The notes under the pieces were generated by a model that saw only the letters and a list, made by a program, of their open reading frames with translations, did not search any database and had not been told where the DNA came from. 64,000 nucleotides of DNA. Source: Gammaproteobacteria bacterium (GTDB lineage Bacteria > Pseudomonadota > Gammaproteobacteria > JAUZRS01). The stretch is taken from NCBI GenBank assembly GCA_030949385.1, contig JAUZSP010000007.1:1-64000 (forward strand), given 5' to 3'. The translations under genes and the position numbers were made by a program. Below are positions 19,717 through 30,873 of the stretch, in pieces (the first letter of the stretch is position 1; each line of letters starts with the position of its first letter).

Positions 19717-20073
19717 CTATTTTTTCCCGTTTTTCAGCTTTTGACCGCACTGGATTCTCAGCCCCCCTCCTTGGCGCTGATCGACTGAGCTACTTTGGCA
19801 GTGATGAGCTGTGGATCTTGACCGTGAACTCAACCACTCCTCTCCAATTGAGGCGGAATCAGACACATCACACCGTGGCAAAACGTGTTGCAAAAAACGA
19901 CGAATGAACTCTGACCCGCTCAAGGGCATCACCTTATGTTGCTCATCTCGATAGTCGTGATAACTGATGTTACACAGTAAGTGACAAAACATGCGAACCA
20001 TTCCCCTCCGATGGAGGGGTGCCTCGAAAAGGTGGGGTGGTTTTTTCAACGCAGGGAAGAGTGCTGAATTCAC
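19717..20073 (-). pseudogene. IS91-type (Y2) transposase remnant
   Basis: A minus-strand frame contains NISYHDYRDEQHKVMPL followed by GSEFIRRFLQHVLPR. This matches the core of the Transposase_32 domain of IS91-family rolling-circle transposases, whose members read EFIRRFLxHVLPKGF. After this block the frame changes to unrelated sequence, so the gene is decayed and only about 45 residues are convincing. It marks the outer side of the cbb region, next to an intact ISAs1. Confidence 0.7.
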
Positions 20074-20133
20074 TTCAGAGGGGAATAAAAGCCCATGTTG
20101 TTTGAGTTCTCTACAAAGTTAGGACTTGGGGGA

Positions 20134-21357
20134 CAGGGCAAACGCACGAAAACGTATTGATTTAAAAGGGAAAAGTATAGGGTTATAATTGTTTCTCAGC
20201 TAATCAAGCGAGAATCGTTCATGCAAACCCAATCTTTAATAAAGCATATCAGTACAATCCCTGATCCTCGAATCGAAGGCAAATGCAGTCACAAATTGGT
20301 CGATATCATCGCGATTTCAATCTGTGCGATCATCTGTGGAGCTGAGGATTGGAACTCTATTGAAGAGTTTGGGCAAACAAAGCAGTCGTGGTTCGAAAGT
20401 TTTCTTGAGTTGCCCCATGGAATCCCATCGCACGATACGTTTCGGCGTCTTTTTTTCATGCTCTCCCCAGAGGCTTTTGAGCGTTTTTTTACAGAGTGGG
20501 TTCGAGATATAGCGGGATTAGTTCAAGGTGTGATTGCCATTGATGGTAAGACGCTGAGACGTTCTCACGATCGGCGGCTGGGGAAAAAAGCGATCCACAT
20601 GGTGAGTGCGTGGAGCGTAGAAAATCAGTTGGTATTGGGGCAAGTAAAAACAGAAGAGAAGTCAAATGAGATCACGGCGATCCCCAAGTTGCTCAATATG
20701 CTGGCGATCAAAGGCTGTATTATCACCCTTGATGCCATGGGTTGTCAGCGATCAATTGCTCAGCAAATCATTGATCAAGAAGGGGATTATCTGATGGCAT
20801 TGAAAGGCAATCAGGAAAAACTATCCAAAGCAGTGGAAGCCCTGTTTGATCAAGCTGACACAAACGGCTTTGAAGGTTGCGATTTTAGTTATCATGAGAC
20901 GAAAGAGGTTTCCAGAGATCGCACGGAGATTCGACGACATTGGACATTGTCGTGCGATGAGACATTGGAAGAGGCCAAAAAGTGGGCATCCTTAAACACC
21001 CTCGGTCGAGTAGAATCCGAACGAACGGTAAAGGGAAAAACGACGATAGAGCACCGCTATTACATTAGCTCCATTGAGAATAACGCAGAACTGTTTGGTC
21101 GATCTGTTCGCCAGCACTGGGGGGTGGAAAACTCACTGCATTGGCAGTTGGATGTGAGTTTTCGAGAAGATGAGTCTCGAATTCGCAAGGGGTATTCAGC
21201 ACAAAATTTCGCAGTAATGAGGCATATGGCATTAAACCTTCTTAAACAGGAAAAGAGCTTAAAGTTGGGTGTAAAAAATAAACGTTTAAGAGCAGGGTGG
21301 GATGAGGAATATTTGAAAATAGTACTTAATGGCACTTAATTTGATGCATTTGCCCTG
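20134..21357 (+). mobile_element. Complete ISAs1-family insertion sequence, 1224 bp
   Basis: The ends are inverted: CAGGGCAAACGCACG at the left (from 20134) and CAGGGCAAATGCATC on the opposite strand at the right (ending 21357). One full transposase gene fills the element. Together with the perfect 10-bp target duplication this is a complete, probably mobile copy. It separates the IS91-type remnant from cysC. Confidence 0.93.
20221..21339 (+). CDS. ISAs1-family DDE transposase
   Basis: The 372-residue protein is full length for the family and has the N-terminal PDPRIEGKCSHKLVDI motif. The catalytic acids are visible: first Asp in VIAIDGKTLRRS, second Asp in CIITLDAMGCQ, and Glu in QHWGVENSLHW. 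The C-terminus KNKRLRAGW is shared with the remnant at 14631. No frameshift or missing motif is seen, so it should be active, and it could act in trans on the MITE-like element near 14.5 kb. Confidence 0.95.
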   Translation: MQTQSLIKHISTIPDPRIEGKCSHKLVDIIAISICAIICGAEDWNSIEEFGQTKQSWFESFLELPHGIPSHDTFRRLFFMLSPEAFERFFTEWVRDIAGLVQGVIAIDGKTLRRSHDRRLGKKAIHMVSAWSVENQLVLGQVKTEEKSNEITAIPKLLNMLAIKGCIITLDAMGCQRSIAQQIIDQEGDYLMALKGNQEKLSKAVEALFDQADTNGFEGCDFSYHETKEVSRDRTEIRRHWTLSCDETLEEAKKWASLNTLGRVESERTVKGKTTIEHRYYISSIENNAELFGRSVRQHWGVENSLHWQLDVSFREDESRIRKGYSAQNFAVMRHMALNLLKQEKSLKLGVKNKRLRAGWDEEYLKIVLNGT

Positions 21358-21393
21358 ACTTGGGGGATTTGCTCTTACGCGCTTTTATCGCTC

Positions 21394-22026
21394 TCACCCA
21401 TCCTGAGACAAAGGCTGATAACCGCCATGCAAGGCATTAATCTCATCCAGGTAGGCCAAAATGTGATCCACCGACTCAGCAACCGAAAGACGGTTGGCAT
21501 CAATGTGTACCTCGGGCGCGTGAGGTTTTTCGTAAGGGCTGTCCACCCCCGTGTAATCTTTGATCTCGCCACGCAACGCCTTGGCATACAACCCCTTCGG
21601 GTCACGCTGCTGACACAGCTCCACCGACGCATCCACAAACACCTCCACAAACTGCCCCTCTGGCAGTAAATCCCGCACCGTCTGCCGATCCGCGCGAAAC
21701 GGCGAGATAAACGCCGCCAAAGTAATCAACCCCGCATCCACCATCAACGTCGCCACCTCACCCACTCGGCGAATGTTTTCTGCCCGATCTCGGTCACCGA
21801 AACCCAGATCTTGGCAGAGACCGTGACGCACATTGTCACCGTCCAGCAGATAAGTGTGGTAATTGCGCTCCACCAAACTCTGCTCCAACGCACCAGCTAA
21901 GGTCGATTTACCCGAAGCACTCAAGCCGGTAAACCAGATCAACAGCGGCTTTTGACCCTTCTGTTTGGCACGGCTGCTTTGCTCTGCCCGATGTGAATGC
22001 CACACCACATTGTTCTGCTTATGCAT
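21394..22026 (-). CDS. cysC: Adenylylsulfate (APS) kinase
   Basis: The 210-residue kinase phosphorylates APS to PAPS. Motifs seen are P-loop [12 protein letters not shown] (about residue 38), [15 protein letters not shown] for APS binding, and FISPFRADR. It stands alone without cysD or cysN, so it may serve PAPS supply for sulfonation or assimilation rather than a full CysDNC complex. ATG 22026 is preferred to the TTG four codons upstream. It is divergent from the sulfur-globule-like gene and borders the ISAs1 insertion at its 3' side. Confidence 0.93.
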   Translation of the reverse strand: MHKQNNVVWHSHRAEQSSRAKQKGQKPLLIWFTGLSASGKSTLAGALEQSLVERNYHTYLLDGDNVRHGLCQDLGFGDRDRAENIRRVGEVATLMVDAGLITLAAFISPFRADRQTVRDLLPEGQFVEVFVDASVELCQQRDPKGLYAKALRGEIKDYTGVDSPYEKPHAPEVHIDANRLSVAESVDHILAYLDEINALHGGYQPLSQDG

Positions 22027-22313
22027 ACATCCTCTCAAAATTGATCACGTCCATGAAAATCAAAGGCTCAAACCACAGACCAATTGTGGCATAACAACAA
22101 CCAGTAAATTCTTATTCTCACGCGCAATGTATTAGGGAATTCCCCTAAAAAGAGAATAAAATCAAGACTTTTTTCATATCAGCGTTTATTTACCAGCCAA
22201 ACAGTGTTCTAATCAGCCACGGATTGAGCGGCCTTCTGACTCAGAAGAACACCTGATCCTGTACCCAATTACTTCCGTTTTAGAAAACTCGACGATTCGT
22301 CTGGAGAAAGTTA
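22027..22313 (+). promoter_or_regulatory. Divergent intergenic region between cysC and the sulfur-globule-like gene
   Basis: This 287-bp gap must hold both divergent promoters. An imperfect palindrome TTAGGGAATTCCCCTAA lies at 22132-22148 and is a possible operator. GGAGAAAG sits six bases before ATG 22314, a strong ribosome-binding site suited to an abundant protein. No sigma hexamers are clear enough to assign. Confidence 0.4.
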
Positions 22314-22892
22314 ATGAAGAAATTTATTAAGGTTATTGCTGTCGCTACCTTGCTCACCGCTTCCGCTTCTGCTTCTGCTTGGAACAACGGCAACAACGGT
22401 TGGAACAACGGCAACAACATGCCGTGGAATGGCAACAACATGCCTTGGAACGGCAACAACGGTTGGAACAACGGCAACAACATGCCTTGGAACAACGGCA
22501 ACAACAACATGCCTTGGAACAATGGCAACAACAACATGCCTTGGAACAACGGCAACAACAACATGCCTTGGAACAACGGCAACAACGGTTGGAACAACGG
22601 CCCTTGGAACAACGGCAACAACATGCCTTGGAACAACAACGGTTGGGGCAACAACAACGGTACGGGTAACGGTGCTGGTAACGGCAACGCATCTGGCGAG
22701 ATGGGCATGAACATGAAAGGCAACGCAAAAGGCAACAGCAACTACCAAGGCAACAGCAACCAGGGCTACCACGGTAACAACGGTTACGCTCCTTACGGTA
22801 TGACTGCTCCTGCTGCAAAAGCGCCTGCCGCTCCTGCTGCAAAAGCACCTGCTGCACCCGTAGCTGCTCCTGCTACACCTGCTGCAAAATAA
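22314..22892 (+). CDS. Secreted Asn/Gly/Trp-rich repeat protein, sulfur-globule-protein-like
   Basis: The 192-residue protein has a clear signal peptide (MKKFIKVIAVATLLTASASASA, cleaved near residue 22). About 100 residues of imperfect repeats follow, built from MPWNNGNN and GWNNGNN units, then an Asn/Gly/Met segment and a Pro/Ala/Lys tail (PAAKAPAAP). Sulfur-globule envelope proteins of purple sulfur bacteria and sulfur-oxidising symbionts are likewise small, exported and rich in Gly, Asn and aromatics, so a coat on periplasmic sulfur globules is the best guess. It is followed by a strong terminator. The alternative is a general low-complexity surface protein. No cysteine is present. Confidence 0.7.
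   Translation: MKKFIKVIAVATLLTASASASAWNNGNNGWNNGNNMPWNGNNMPWNGNNGWNNGNNMPWNNGNNNMPWNNGNNNMPWNNGNNNMPWNNGNNGWNNGPWNNGNNMPWNNNGWGNNNGTGNGAGNGNASGEMGMNMKGNAKGNSNYQGNSNQGYHGNNGYAPYGMTAPAAKAPAAPAAKAPAAPVAAPATPAAK
22379..22670 (+). repeat. In-gene tandem repeat encoding MPWNNGNN/GWNNGNN units
   Basis: The DNA is built from repeated blocks such as ATGCCTTGGAACAACGGC and AACAACGGTTGGAAC with very little codon drift between copies. Copy number is therefore likely to vary by slippage or recombination. Confidence 0.85.
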
Positions 22893-22925
22893 GCGTTACT
22901 TCATAACCTCTTTATTGAGGGCATG

Positions 22926-22958
22926 AAAAAAGCCGCATCAACTTGATGCGGCTTTTTT
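22926..22958 (+). terminator. Intrinsic terminator after the sulfur-globule-like gene
   Basis: AAAAAAGCCGCATCA pairs with TGATGCGGCTTTTTT with a short loop and a T run on the plus strand. The A run on the other side lets it also serve purA transcripts arriving on the minus strand. Confidence 0.9.
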
Positions 22959-22998
22959 CGTTTAGGCTATCCCTAAAGATCAGCCAAACGTTCAGACA

Positions 22999-25475
<2,477 letters not shown>

Positions 25476-25491
25476 AATGTACAAACAGGGT

Positions 25492-25677
25492 TTATTTCAC
25501 CCAGTAAAGTAACGACACACCCACCAGCATACTGGCCAGCCCGAACCAACGCAGGTTCGAATCGGCCAGCTGAAGCATACGCGCCAGATTTTGTTTAAAC
25601 GCCGTCGGACTCAGAAACGGCAACAAACCTTCCACAACCAATAACAGCGCAATGGCGGTTAAAATTTCTTGCCACAT
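25492..25677 (-). CDS. DUF2065 small membrane protein
   Basis: A 61-residue protein with two hydrophobic segments (ILTAIALLLVVEGLLPFL and FGLASMLVGVSLLYW) joined by a short basic loop. It matches the DUF2065 family, which in many proteobacteria sits between hflC and hisZ or purA, as here. The start MWQEILTA at 25677 fits the family better than upstream codons. Function unknown. Its place suggests a link with the HflKC membrane complex. Confidence 0.82.
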   Translation of the reverse strand: MWQEILTAIALLLVVEGLLPFLSPTAFKQNLARMLQLADSNLRWFGLASMLVGVSLLYWVK

Positions 25678-25704
25678 AAAAAAAGATCTCAGCTCAGCGG
25701 ACAC

Positions 25705-25741
25705 AAAAACGGCGTTAGGCATCACGCCTAACGCCGTTTTT
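25705..25741 (-). terminator. Strong hairpin terminator after hflC
   Basis: A perfect 16-bp stem (AAAAACGGCGTTAGGC with its complement) and a 5-base loop end in a T run on either strand. It lies 14 bp past hflC and would separate hfl transcripts from the DUF2065-hisZ-purA group. Confidence 0.88.
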
Positions 25742-25754
25742 GGCTCAATTTACT

Positions 25755-26630
25755 CTAACGTACAGCTCCCCCATTGGGGTCATTAAAGTAACGGAAAAAC
25801 TTCGAATCCGGTTTCAACAACATCATGTCATTGCCACCGGAAAAGACTGATTTATACGCGTTCAAGCTGCGATAGAGATTGTAAAACTCCCGATCTTTAC
25901 CAAAAGCCTTGGCGTAGATACTGGATGCTTCGGCATCACCTTCACCGCGAATCTGCTGCGATTCACTGTAAGACTCGGCCAAAATCTCTTCTCGCTGCCG
26001 CTCTGAATCAGAACGAATGCCTTTCGCTTGCTCTTCACCACGAGAACGGAACGATTTCGCGACGGTTTCGCGTTCTTTCTCCATTCGGCGAAACACCGAA
26101 TTACTCACCTCGGAAGGCAGATCCACTCGTTTGACCCGCACATCCACTACGGTGATGCCCAGATCAATCGCTTGTTCACCGGCCTCTTTCTGCACTCGTT
26201 TCATAATTTCCGCACGTTCTCCGGAAATCACCTCTTGAATGGTACGTTTACCAAACTCATCCAACAGACCTTTTTTGATGAACTGAGCCAACAGATTCAG
26301 AGCACGGCGCTCATCGCCACCGGTGGCTTTGAAGAATCGCTCCACATCGGTAATACGCCATTTCACAAACGAATCCACAATCAAGTTTTTCTTCTCGCTG
26401 GTCAAAACCCGTTCAGGACGCGCATCCAGAGTCAAAATCCGCGAATCAAACTTATGCACGTTGTGATAAAGCGGAAACTTAAAGTGCAGCCCTGGCTGAT
26501 AATCCGAACGGACAATTTTACCCAGTGCCAACTTGATCGCCACTTCGGTCTCTTTAACCACAAAGGTCGCCGAGCTCAACAGCATCACAGACAACGCCAG
26601 CAACACAGACAACAGATTACTACGAGACAT
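25755..26630 (-). CDS. hflC: HflC, SPFH-domain FtsH modulator
   Basis: The 291-residue protein has an N-terminal membrane anchor (LLSVLLALSVMLLSS) and a band-7/SPFH domain (FVVKETEVAIKLALGK), followed by a helical region rich in Glu/Arg (EEQAKGIRSDSERQREEIL). HflC and HflK form a large periplasmic cage around FtsH and restrain its proteolysis of membrane proteins. Its ATG overlaps the hflK stop by 1 bp (TAATG). Confidence 0.95.
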   Translation of the reverse strand: MSRSNLLSVLLALSVMLLSSATFVVKETEVAIKLALGKIVRSDYQPGLHFKFPLYHNVHKFDSRILTLDARPERVLTSEKKNLIVDSFVKWRITDVERFFKATGGDERRALNLLAQFIKKGLLDEFGKRTIQEVISGERAEIMKRVQKEAGEQAIDLGITVVDVRVKRVDLPSEVSNSVFRRMEKERETVAKSFRSRGEEQAKGIRSDSERQREEILAESYSESQQIRGEGDAEASSIYAKAFGKDREFYNLYRSLNAYKSVFSGGNDMMLLKPDSKFFRYFNDPNGGAVR

Positions 26631-27790
26631 TAGCGGGTCTCCCGTGTACGACGGTTACGCACCGACTCACGCATCGGTGACGGCACCGAGGCACTGTCAC
26701 TGCTGGGGATCATAGGATCAAGAGCAAAGTCAGTACTGGCCGAACGACCCCGACCGCCTTTACCCATCAATTGATCCAGTGGCAAATACATCAAGTTATT
26801 GCTGCCCTCAGCGTCCATCAAGATTTTGCTGGTATTGGACAGCACATGCTCTACAGAATCAATGTAAAGACGATCACGGGTCACCTCTGGCGCTTTTTGA
26901 TATTCAGCCAACACCCGTAAAAAACGATTCGATTCCCCTTCTGCGGCTTTCACCACCCGAGTCCGATACGCTTTCGCCTCTTCCAAGACTTGTTTCGCAT
27001 TACCCCGTGCCTGAGGAATGATGCCGTTGCTGTAAGCTTCGGCTTCATTGATAAACCGCTGTTCATCTTCACGGGCTTTAATCGCATCGGCAAAGGCCGC
27101 TTGCACCGCTTCCGGTGGTTGCGCGCCTTGCAAGTTGACCGTCTGCAAATCCAAACCGGTTTTGTAATCATCCAACGTCGCTTGCATCAGCTCTTGAGTG
27201 GCAGCAGCAATGGCATCACGACCTTGGGTGATAATAAAGTCCATGTCGTTTTTACCCACCACTTGACGCAGCGCACTTTCGGCCACTTGTGCCAGAGTTT
27301 CATCGGGGTTACGAACACGGAAGAGAAACTGCTCAGCATTTTTGACGTTGTACTGCACCGCCAAATCCACCTCAACAATGTTCTCATCTTGAGTCAGCAT
27401 CGCCTGTGAACGCAGACGCACACTGCGGTTTTGATCCACATTGACCCGTTGTTCACGATCAATCGGCCACGGCAGATGCCAGTGCAAACCGGCGGTTTCT
27501 GAACTAACATAAGCACCGAAACGCGTCACCACACCACGCTCGGCAGGCTGGACAATGAAAAGACCGGACAACAGCCATAAAATAAATAAGATCAGGAAAA
27601 CAATACCACCGCCCCAAGAGAGCGCTGCACTGCTTCCACCACCACTGCCACTGCTACCGCCCCTTTTTCCAAACAAGTCGGTTACTTTGTCCTGAACTTT
27701 CTTAAACGCTTCATCCAGATCGGGAGGCCCTTTGTCGTTCTTATTACCCCAAGGGTCTCGATTACCACCACCCGGTTCATTCCAGGCCAT
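26630..27790 (-). CDS. hflK: HflK, SPFH-domain FtsH modulator
   Basis: This 386-residue protein has a Gly-rich cytoplasmic N-terminus (MAWNEPGGGNRDPWGN), one membrane segment (about 58-80, GIVFLILFILWLLSGLF), an SPFH domain beginning IVQPAERGVVTRFG, and the EDEQRFINEAEAYSN helical region. It partners HflC. ATG 27790 has GGAG seven bases upstream; the GTG two codons earlier would place the site too close. A hairpin precedes it in the gap after hflX. Confidence 0.95.
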   Translation of the reverse strand: MAWNEPGGGNRDPWGNKNDKGPPDLDEAFKKVQDKVTDLFGKRGGSSGSGGGSSAALSWGGGIVFLILFILWLLSGLFIVQPAERGVVTRFGAYVSSETAGLHWHLPWPIDREQRVNVDQNRSVRLRSQAMLTQDENIVEVDLAVQYNVKNAEQFLFRVRNPDETLAQVAESALRQVVGKNDMDFIITQGRDAIAAATQELMQATLDDYKTGLDLQTVNLQGAQPPEAVQAAFADAIKAREDEQRFINEAEAYSNGIIPQARGNAKQVLEEAKAYRTRVVKAAEGESNRFLRVLAEYQKAPEVTRDRLYIDSVEHVLSNTSKILMDAEGSNNLMYLPLDQLMGKGGRGRSASTDFALDPMIPSSDSASVPSPMRESVRNRRTRETR

Positions 27791-27850
27791 AGACACGCTC
27801 CAATATTATCAATCAATTCCGCACGAAGACAAGTACTGCTAACAGACAAA

Positions 27851-27868
27851 AGAGCCTTGCAAGGCTCT
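27851..27868 (-). terminator. Hairpin between hflX and hflK
   Basis: AGAGCCT-TGCA-AGGCTCT is a perfect 7-bp stem followed by TTTT on the minus strand, 43 bp past hflX. It looks like an intrinsic terminator or attenuator, so hflKC may have its own promoter or depend on read-through. Confidence 0.7.
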
Positions 27869-27911
27869 TTATGAATTTTAAAGCAGTCCAGAAAGCTACA
27901 TTCTATTGAGC

Positions 27912-29231
27912 TTAGGCCACAGTAGCAAGATGCTCAGGCAAATCAGCCAATAATTCTTCTTGATCCAGTGATTCATGTTTGCACAAACGCACCCAATCAC
28001 GCAGCTCCATATCCAACTGCAATAAAAAACCGCCGTTTTTCTGCTGGCGCTCGGTGCTGACCGCTTTTAACTCAAACAGTCGTGCCCGCAAGCGCCCCTG
28101 CTCAGGCGCAAGCACCAACCAACCCAGTGCCCGCTCTTGTGCCAAGCGTTTTTCCAACACCTGCCGCAGCAGCTCCAGCCCCTCACCACTCTGAGCCGAG
28201 AGCCACACCTGCGGCAACACATCGGGATTAACCTCATCCAGCTGAGCAGGCGTGCCATCCACATCAATCTTATTGAAGACCTTCAAACACGGGATGCCAT
28301 CAGCACCAATGGCTTTCAGTACCTGCTCGACGTTTTCTATGTGCTCCTCACGCATCTGATCGGAGGCGTCAATTACATGCAATAACAGCGTTGCGTCTTT
28401 GGTCTCTTGCAATGTGGATTGAAACGCGTTGACCAAATCATGAGGCAAATCACGAATAAAACCCACCGTATCCGCCAGCACCAACTTAACCCCGTTTTCC
28501 AGATGCAAACTGCGCAAGGTGGGATCAAGGGTGGCAAACAGCTGATCCTCAACGTAAACAGAGGCCTCGGTCAGAGCGTTGAAGAGGGTTGATTTACCCG
28601 CATTGGTGTACCCCACCAGCGCCACCGTCGGAACAGACGCTTTACGCCGTGACTGCCGTCCCTGCTCTCGTTGACTGCGAACCTTGCTCAAACGGCCATT
28701 GATTTGCTTGATGCGCACCGCCAACAGACGACGATCGGTCTCCAGCTGAGTCTCTCCAGGACCACGCAGACCGATGCCACCTTTTTGCCGCTCCAGATGA
28801 GTCCAGCCTCGAATTAGGCGGGTCGAGAGGTGTTTTAGCTGCGCCAGCTCAACCTGTAATTTGCCCTCAAAAGAACGCGCACGCTGGGCAAAAATATCCA
28901 GAATCAAACCGGTACGATCCAAGACACGACACTGAAACAACGCCTCTAAATTACGTTCTTGAGCAGGCGACAACAGATGATCGAACAACACCAGCTCCGC
29001 ATCCAGAGCACGCACCTGCTGAGCAATTTCATCGGCTTTACCACTGCCAACAAAGGTACGCGCATCAGGACGTTTACGGCTACCGGAAATAACGGCTAAA
29101 GGAAGAGCGCCTGCCGAAACAGCAAGCTCTCGAAATTCACTCAGATGCTCTGCGGCATTGGTTTCACGGCCAAAACTGACCTGAACCAGCAAAGCACGCT
29201 CCCCAGCCTGGGGACGATCAAATAACTGCAT
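27912..29231 (-). CDS. hflX: HflX, ribosome-splitting GTPase
   Basis: The 439-residue GTPase has the N-terminal HflX domain, the Gly-rich IGLRGPGETQLETDRR motif that leads into a coiled linker, and a G domain with G1 GYTNAGKST, G3 DTVG and G4 NKID. HflX splits stalled 70S ribosomes under heat stress. The hfq gene is 24 bp upstream. The conserved order hfq-hflX-hflK-hflC is complete, but miaA and mutL, often found upstream of hfq, are not in the window. Confidence 0.96.
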   Translation of the reverse strand: MQLFDRPQAGERALLVQVSFGRETNAAEHLSEFRELAVSAGALPLAVISGSRKRPDARTFVGSGKADEIAQQVRALDAELVLFDHLLSPAQERNLEALFQCRVLDRTGLILDIFAQRARSFEGKLQVELAQLKHLSTRLIRGWTHLERQKGGIGLRGPGETQLETDRRLLAVRIKQINGRLSKVRSQREQGRQSRRKASVPTVALVGYTNAGKSTLFNALTEASVYVEDQLFATLDPTLRSLHLENGVKLVLADTVGFIRDLPHDLVNAFQSTLQETKDATLLLHVIDASDQMREEHIENVEQVLKAIGADGIPCLKVFNKIDVDGTPAQLDEVNPDVLPQVWLSAQSGEGLELLRQVLEKRLAQERALGWLVLAPEQGRLRARLFELKAVSTERQQKNGGFLLQLDMELRDWVRLCKHESLDQEELLADLPEHLATVA

Positions 29232-29255
29232 CAGTTACCCTGCAAAAAAAGAAGT

Positions 29256-29510
29256 TCAATCTTGAAGGTCGCCATTGCCATTACCACTGGTAGGAGGAGG
29301 CATCTTCACAACTCGTGATGGCACCACGGTAGAAATGGCGTGTTTATACACCATCTGACTGACGCTGTTTTTCAACAACACCACAAATTGATCAAAGGAT
29401 TCAATTTGACCTTGCAACTTAATGCCATTCACCAGATAGATTGAGACGGGGACACGTTCCTTGCGCAACACATTAAGGAAGGGTTCTTGTAAAGACTGCC
29501 CTTTTGCCAT
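29256..29510 (-). CDS. hfq: RNA chaperone Hfq
   Basis: The 84-residue protein is a standard Sm-like Hfq: [30 protein letters not shown] (Sm1, given here as short family cues QEPFLN and [10 protein letters not shown]) and Sm2 [12 protein letters not shown]. It forms a hexamer that pairs small RNAs with mRNAs. The C-terminal tail is short ([14 protein letters not shown]). It heads the hfl operon, with a ~200-bp gap upstream that separates it from divergent trmO. Confidence 0.97.
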   Translation of the reverse strand: MAKGQSLQEPFLNVLRKERVPVSIYLVNGIKLQGQIESFDQFVVLLKNSVSQMVYKHAISTVVPSRVVKMPPPTSGNGNGDLQD

Positions 29511-29714
29511 GATAACACTCCTAAAATCGGGTCTGTAATGAGCCAGTTTTGAATTAAATTCATTACCAGCAGGATTAATTTATTTACTGCTTTTTTTTAG
29601 TCAGGCCATAATAACAGCCCTGAAGAGAGGAAGCCCACCCAAAGCCCACAGTTGTTTTTGGTCTTCGACTCCTGCCCCCCTAATAATTTATGATTCTGTT
29701 CACAAGAGAGAACA

Positions 29715-30419
29715 ATGAACCTCAAGCACCACTCTATCGGCCTACTTCACTCCTGCTTCAAAGAGAAATTTGGCATTCCTCGCCAGTCAGGTCTGGCCAG
29801 CCACGCCACCGCACAACTCGAATTCCATCCAGAATACGGCTCAGCCGAAGCCCTACGTGGCCTTGAGCAATTTTCCCACCTGTGGGTTATCTTTGAATTT
29901 CACGCTTGCCCAGAACAGCAATGGCGACCAACGGTACGGCCACCGCGTCTGGGCGGCAACCAAAAGATCGGTGTGTTTGCCAGTCGCTCCAACTTTCGTC
30001 CCAATCGCATCGGTCTATCGGCGGTTAGGCTGATTAAAATAGAACAACGAGCCAATACGCATTGGCTGCACCTCAGCGGCGGCGACTTTCTTGACGGCAC
30101 ACCCGTACTGGACATCAAACCTTATCTGCCGTACAGCGACAACATCGAAGAGGCTCATGGTGGTTTTGCCAACAACGCACCAGAAAACAGCTATAAAATT
30201 GACTTTAGTTCACAAGCAAAAGCCAATATTGAAAGCAGAAAAACCAGCCACCCGAAACTGAAGCAGTTGATTGAAGAGGTGCTGCAACAAGATCCGCGCC
30301 CCGCCTACCGACAAACAAAACCGGATCAACATGAATACGTTTGTCACCTGTACGACTTTGATCTGCACTGGCAAGTCAAAGGCAAACTCATCTACGTTAC
30401 CGGTATTTCACCTCGATAA
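29715..30419 (+). CDS. trmO: tRNA (N6-threonylcarbamoyladenosine(37)-N6)-methyltransferase TrmO
   Basis: The 234-residue protein matches TrmO (YaeB/TsaA), which methylates t6A37 in tRNA-Thr using SAM. Signature segments are FGIPRQSGL near the N-terminus, [19 protein letters not shown] (cue [11 protein letters not shown]), [16 protein letters not shown] and the C-terminal DPRPAYR. ATG 29715 has AAGAGAGAA upstream. Its last 23 bp overlap the convergent 3' end of greA. Confidence 0.94.
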   Translation: MNLKHHSIGLLHSCFKEKFGIPRQSGLASHATAQLEFHPEYGSAEALRGLEQFSHLWVIFEFHACPEQQWRPTVRPPRLGGNQKIGVFASRSNFRPNRIGLSAVRLIKIEQRANTHWLHLSGGDFLDGTPVLDIKPYLPYSDNIEEAHGGFANNAPENSYKIDFSSQAKANIESRKTSHPKLKQLIEEVLQQDPRPAYRQTKPDQHEYVCHLYDFDLHWQVKGKLIYVTGISPR

Positions 30420-30873
30420 TCTCATACTCGATGTTGCCACCTGGTGCGCGCACATCGGCCACATCGCCCTCTTCTTTACTGATCAGGGCGCGGGCGATGG
30501 GTGAGTTTACCGAAATCATGCCCTGTTTAATGTCCGCCTCATCTTCACCAACGATTTGATAGGTCACCTCCTCATCGGTCTCCACATTAAGCAGATCCAC
30601 GGTAGCACCAAAGATAACCCGGCCATGGGCGTCGATGTTGGTGATATCAATCACCTGAGCGTTAGAGAGTTTGCCATCAATCTCTTTAATGCGCCCCTCA
30701 ATAAAACTCTGCTGCTCACGCGCAGCATGGTATTCAGCATTCTCTTTCAGATCACCGTGCGCCCGCGCTTCAGCAATCGCTTCAATCACCTTGGGTCGTT
30801 CAACGGTTTTTAAAATACGCAACTCTTCGCGCAGCTTTTCCGCACCGCGCAGCGTTAATGGAATTAAGTTCAC
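30397..30873 (-). CDS. greA: Transcription elongation factor GreA
   Basis: The 158-residue factor rescues backtracked RNA polymerase by stimulating transcript cleavage. The N-terminal coiled coil shows the basic start [14 protein letters not shown] and the acidic tip [14 protein letters not shown], and the C-terminal FKBP-like domain ends [11 protein letters not shown]. It starts at GTG overlapping the carB stop (GTGA), giving the usual carA-carB-greA order. The 3' end overlaps trmO on the other strand. Confidence 0.96.
   Translation of the reverse strand: MNLIPLTLRGAEKLREELRILKTVERPKVIEAIAEARAHGDLKENAEYHAAREQQSFIEGRIKEIDGKLSNAQVIDITNIDAHGRVIFGATVDLLNVETDEEVTYQIVGEDEADIKQGMISVNSPIARALISKEEGDVADVRAPGGNIEYEIIEVKYR

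Larger units (their letters stand above)
20124..21367. repeat. 10-bp target-site duplication flanking the ISAs1 element
   Basis: ACTTGGGGGA occurs at 20124-20133 and again at 21358-21367, immediately outside the element's terminal repeats. The copies are identical, which points to a single, fairly recent insertion. Confidence 0.92.

Noticed and set aside
22379-22670. CRISPR-like array
   Set aside because: Repeats are short, coding, adjacent and lack unique spacers.
22280-22741. Long alternative frames on both strands of the repeat gene
   Set aside because: Regular 3-base-multiple repeats keep all frames open; only the plus frame with signal peptide, ribosome-binding site and terminator makes sense.
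26028-26633. 201-codon frame antisense to hflC
   Set aside because: Inside hflC, no domain or start signal.
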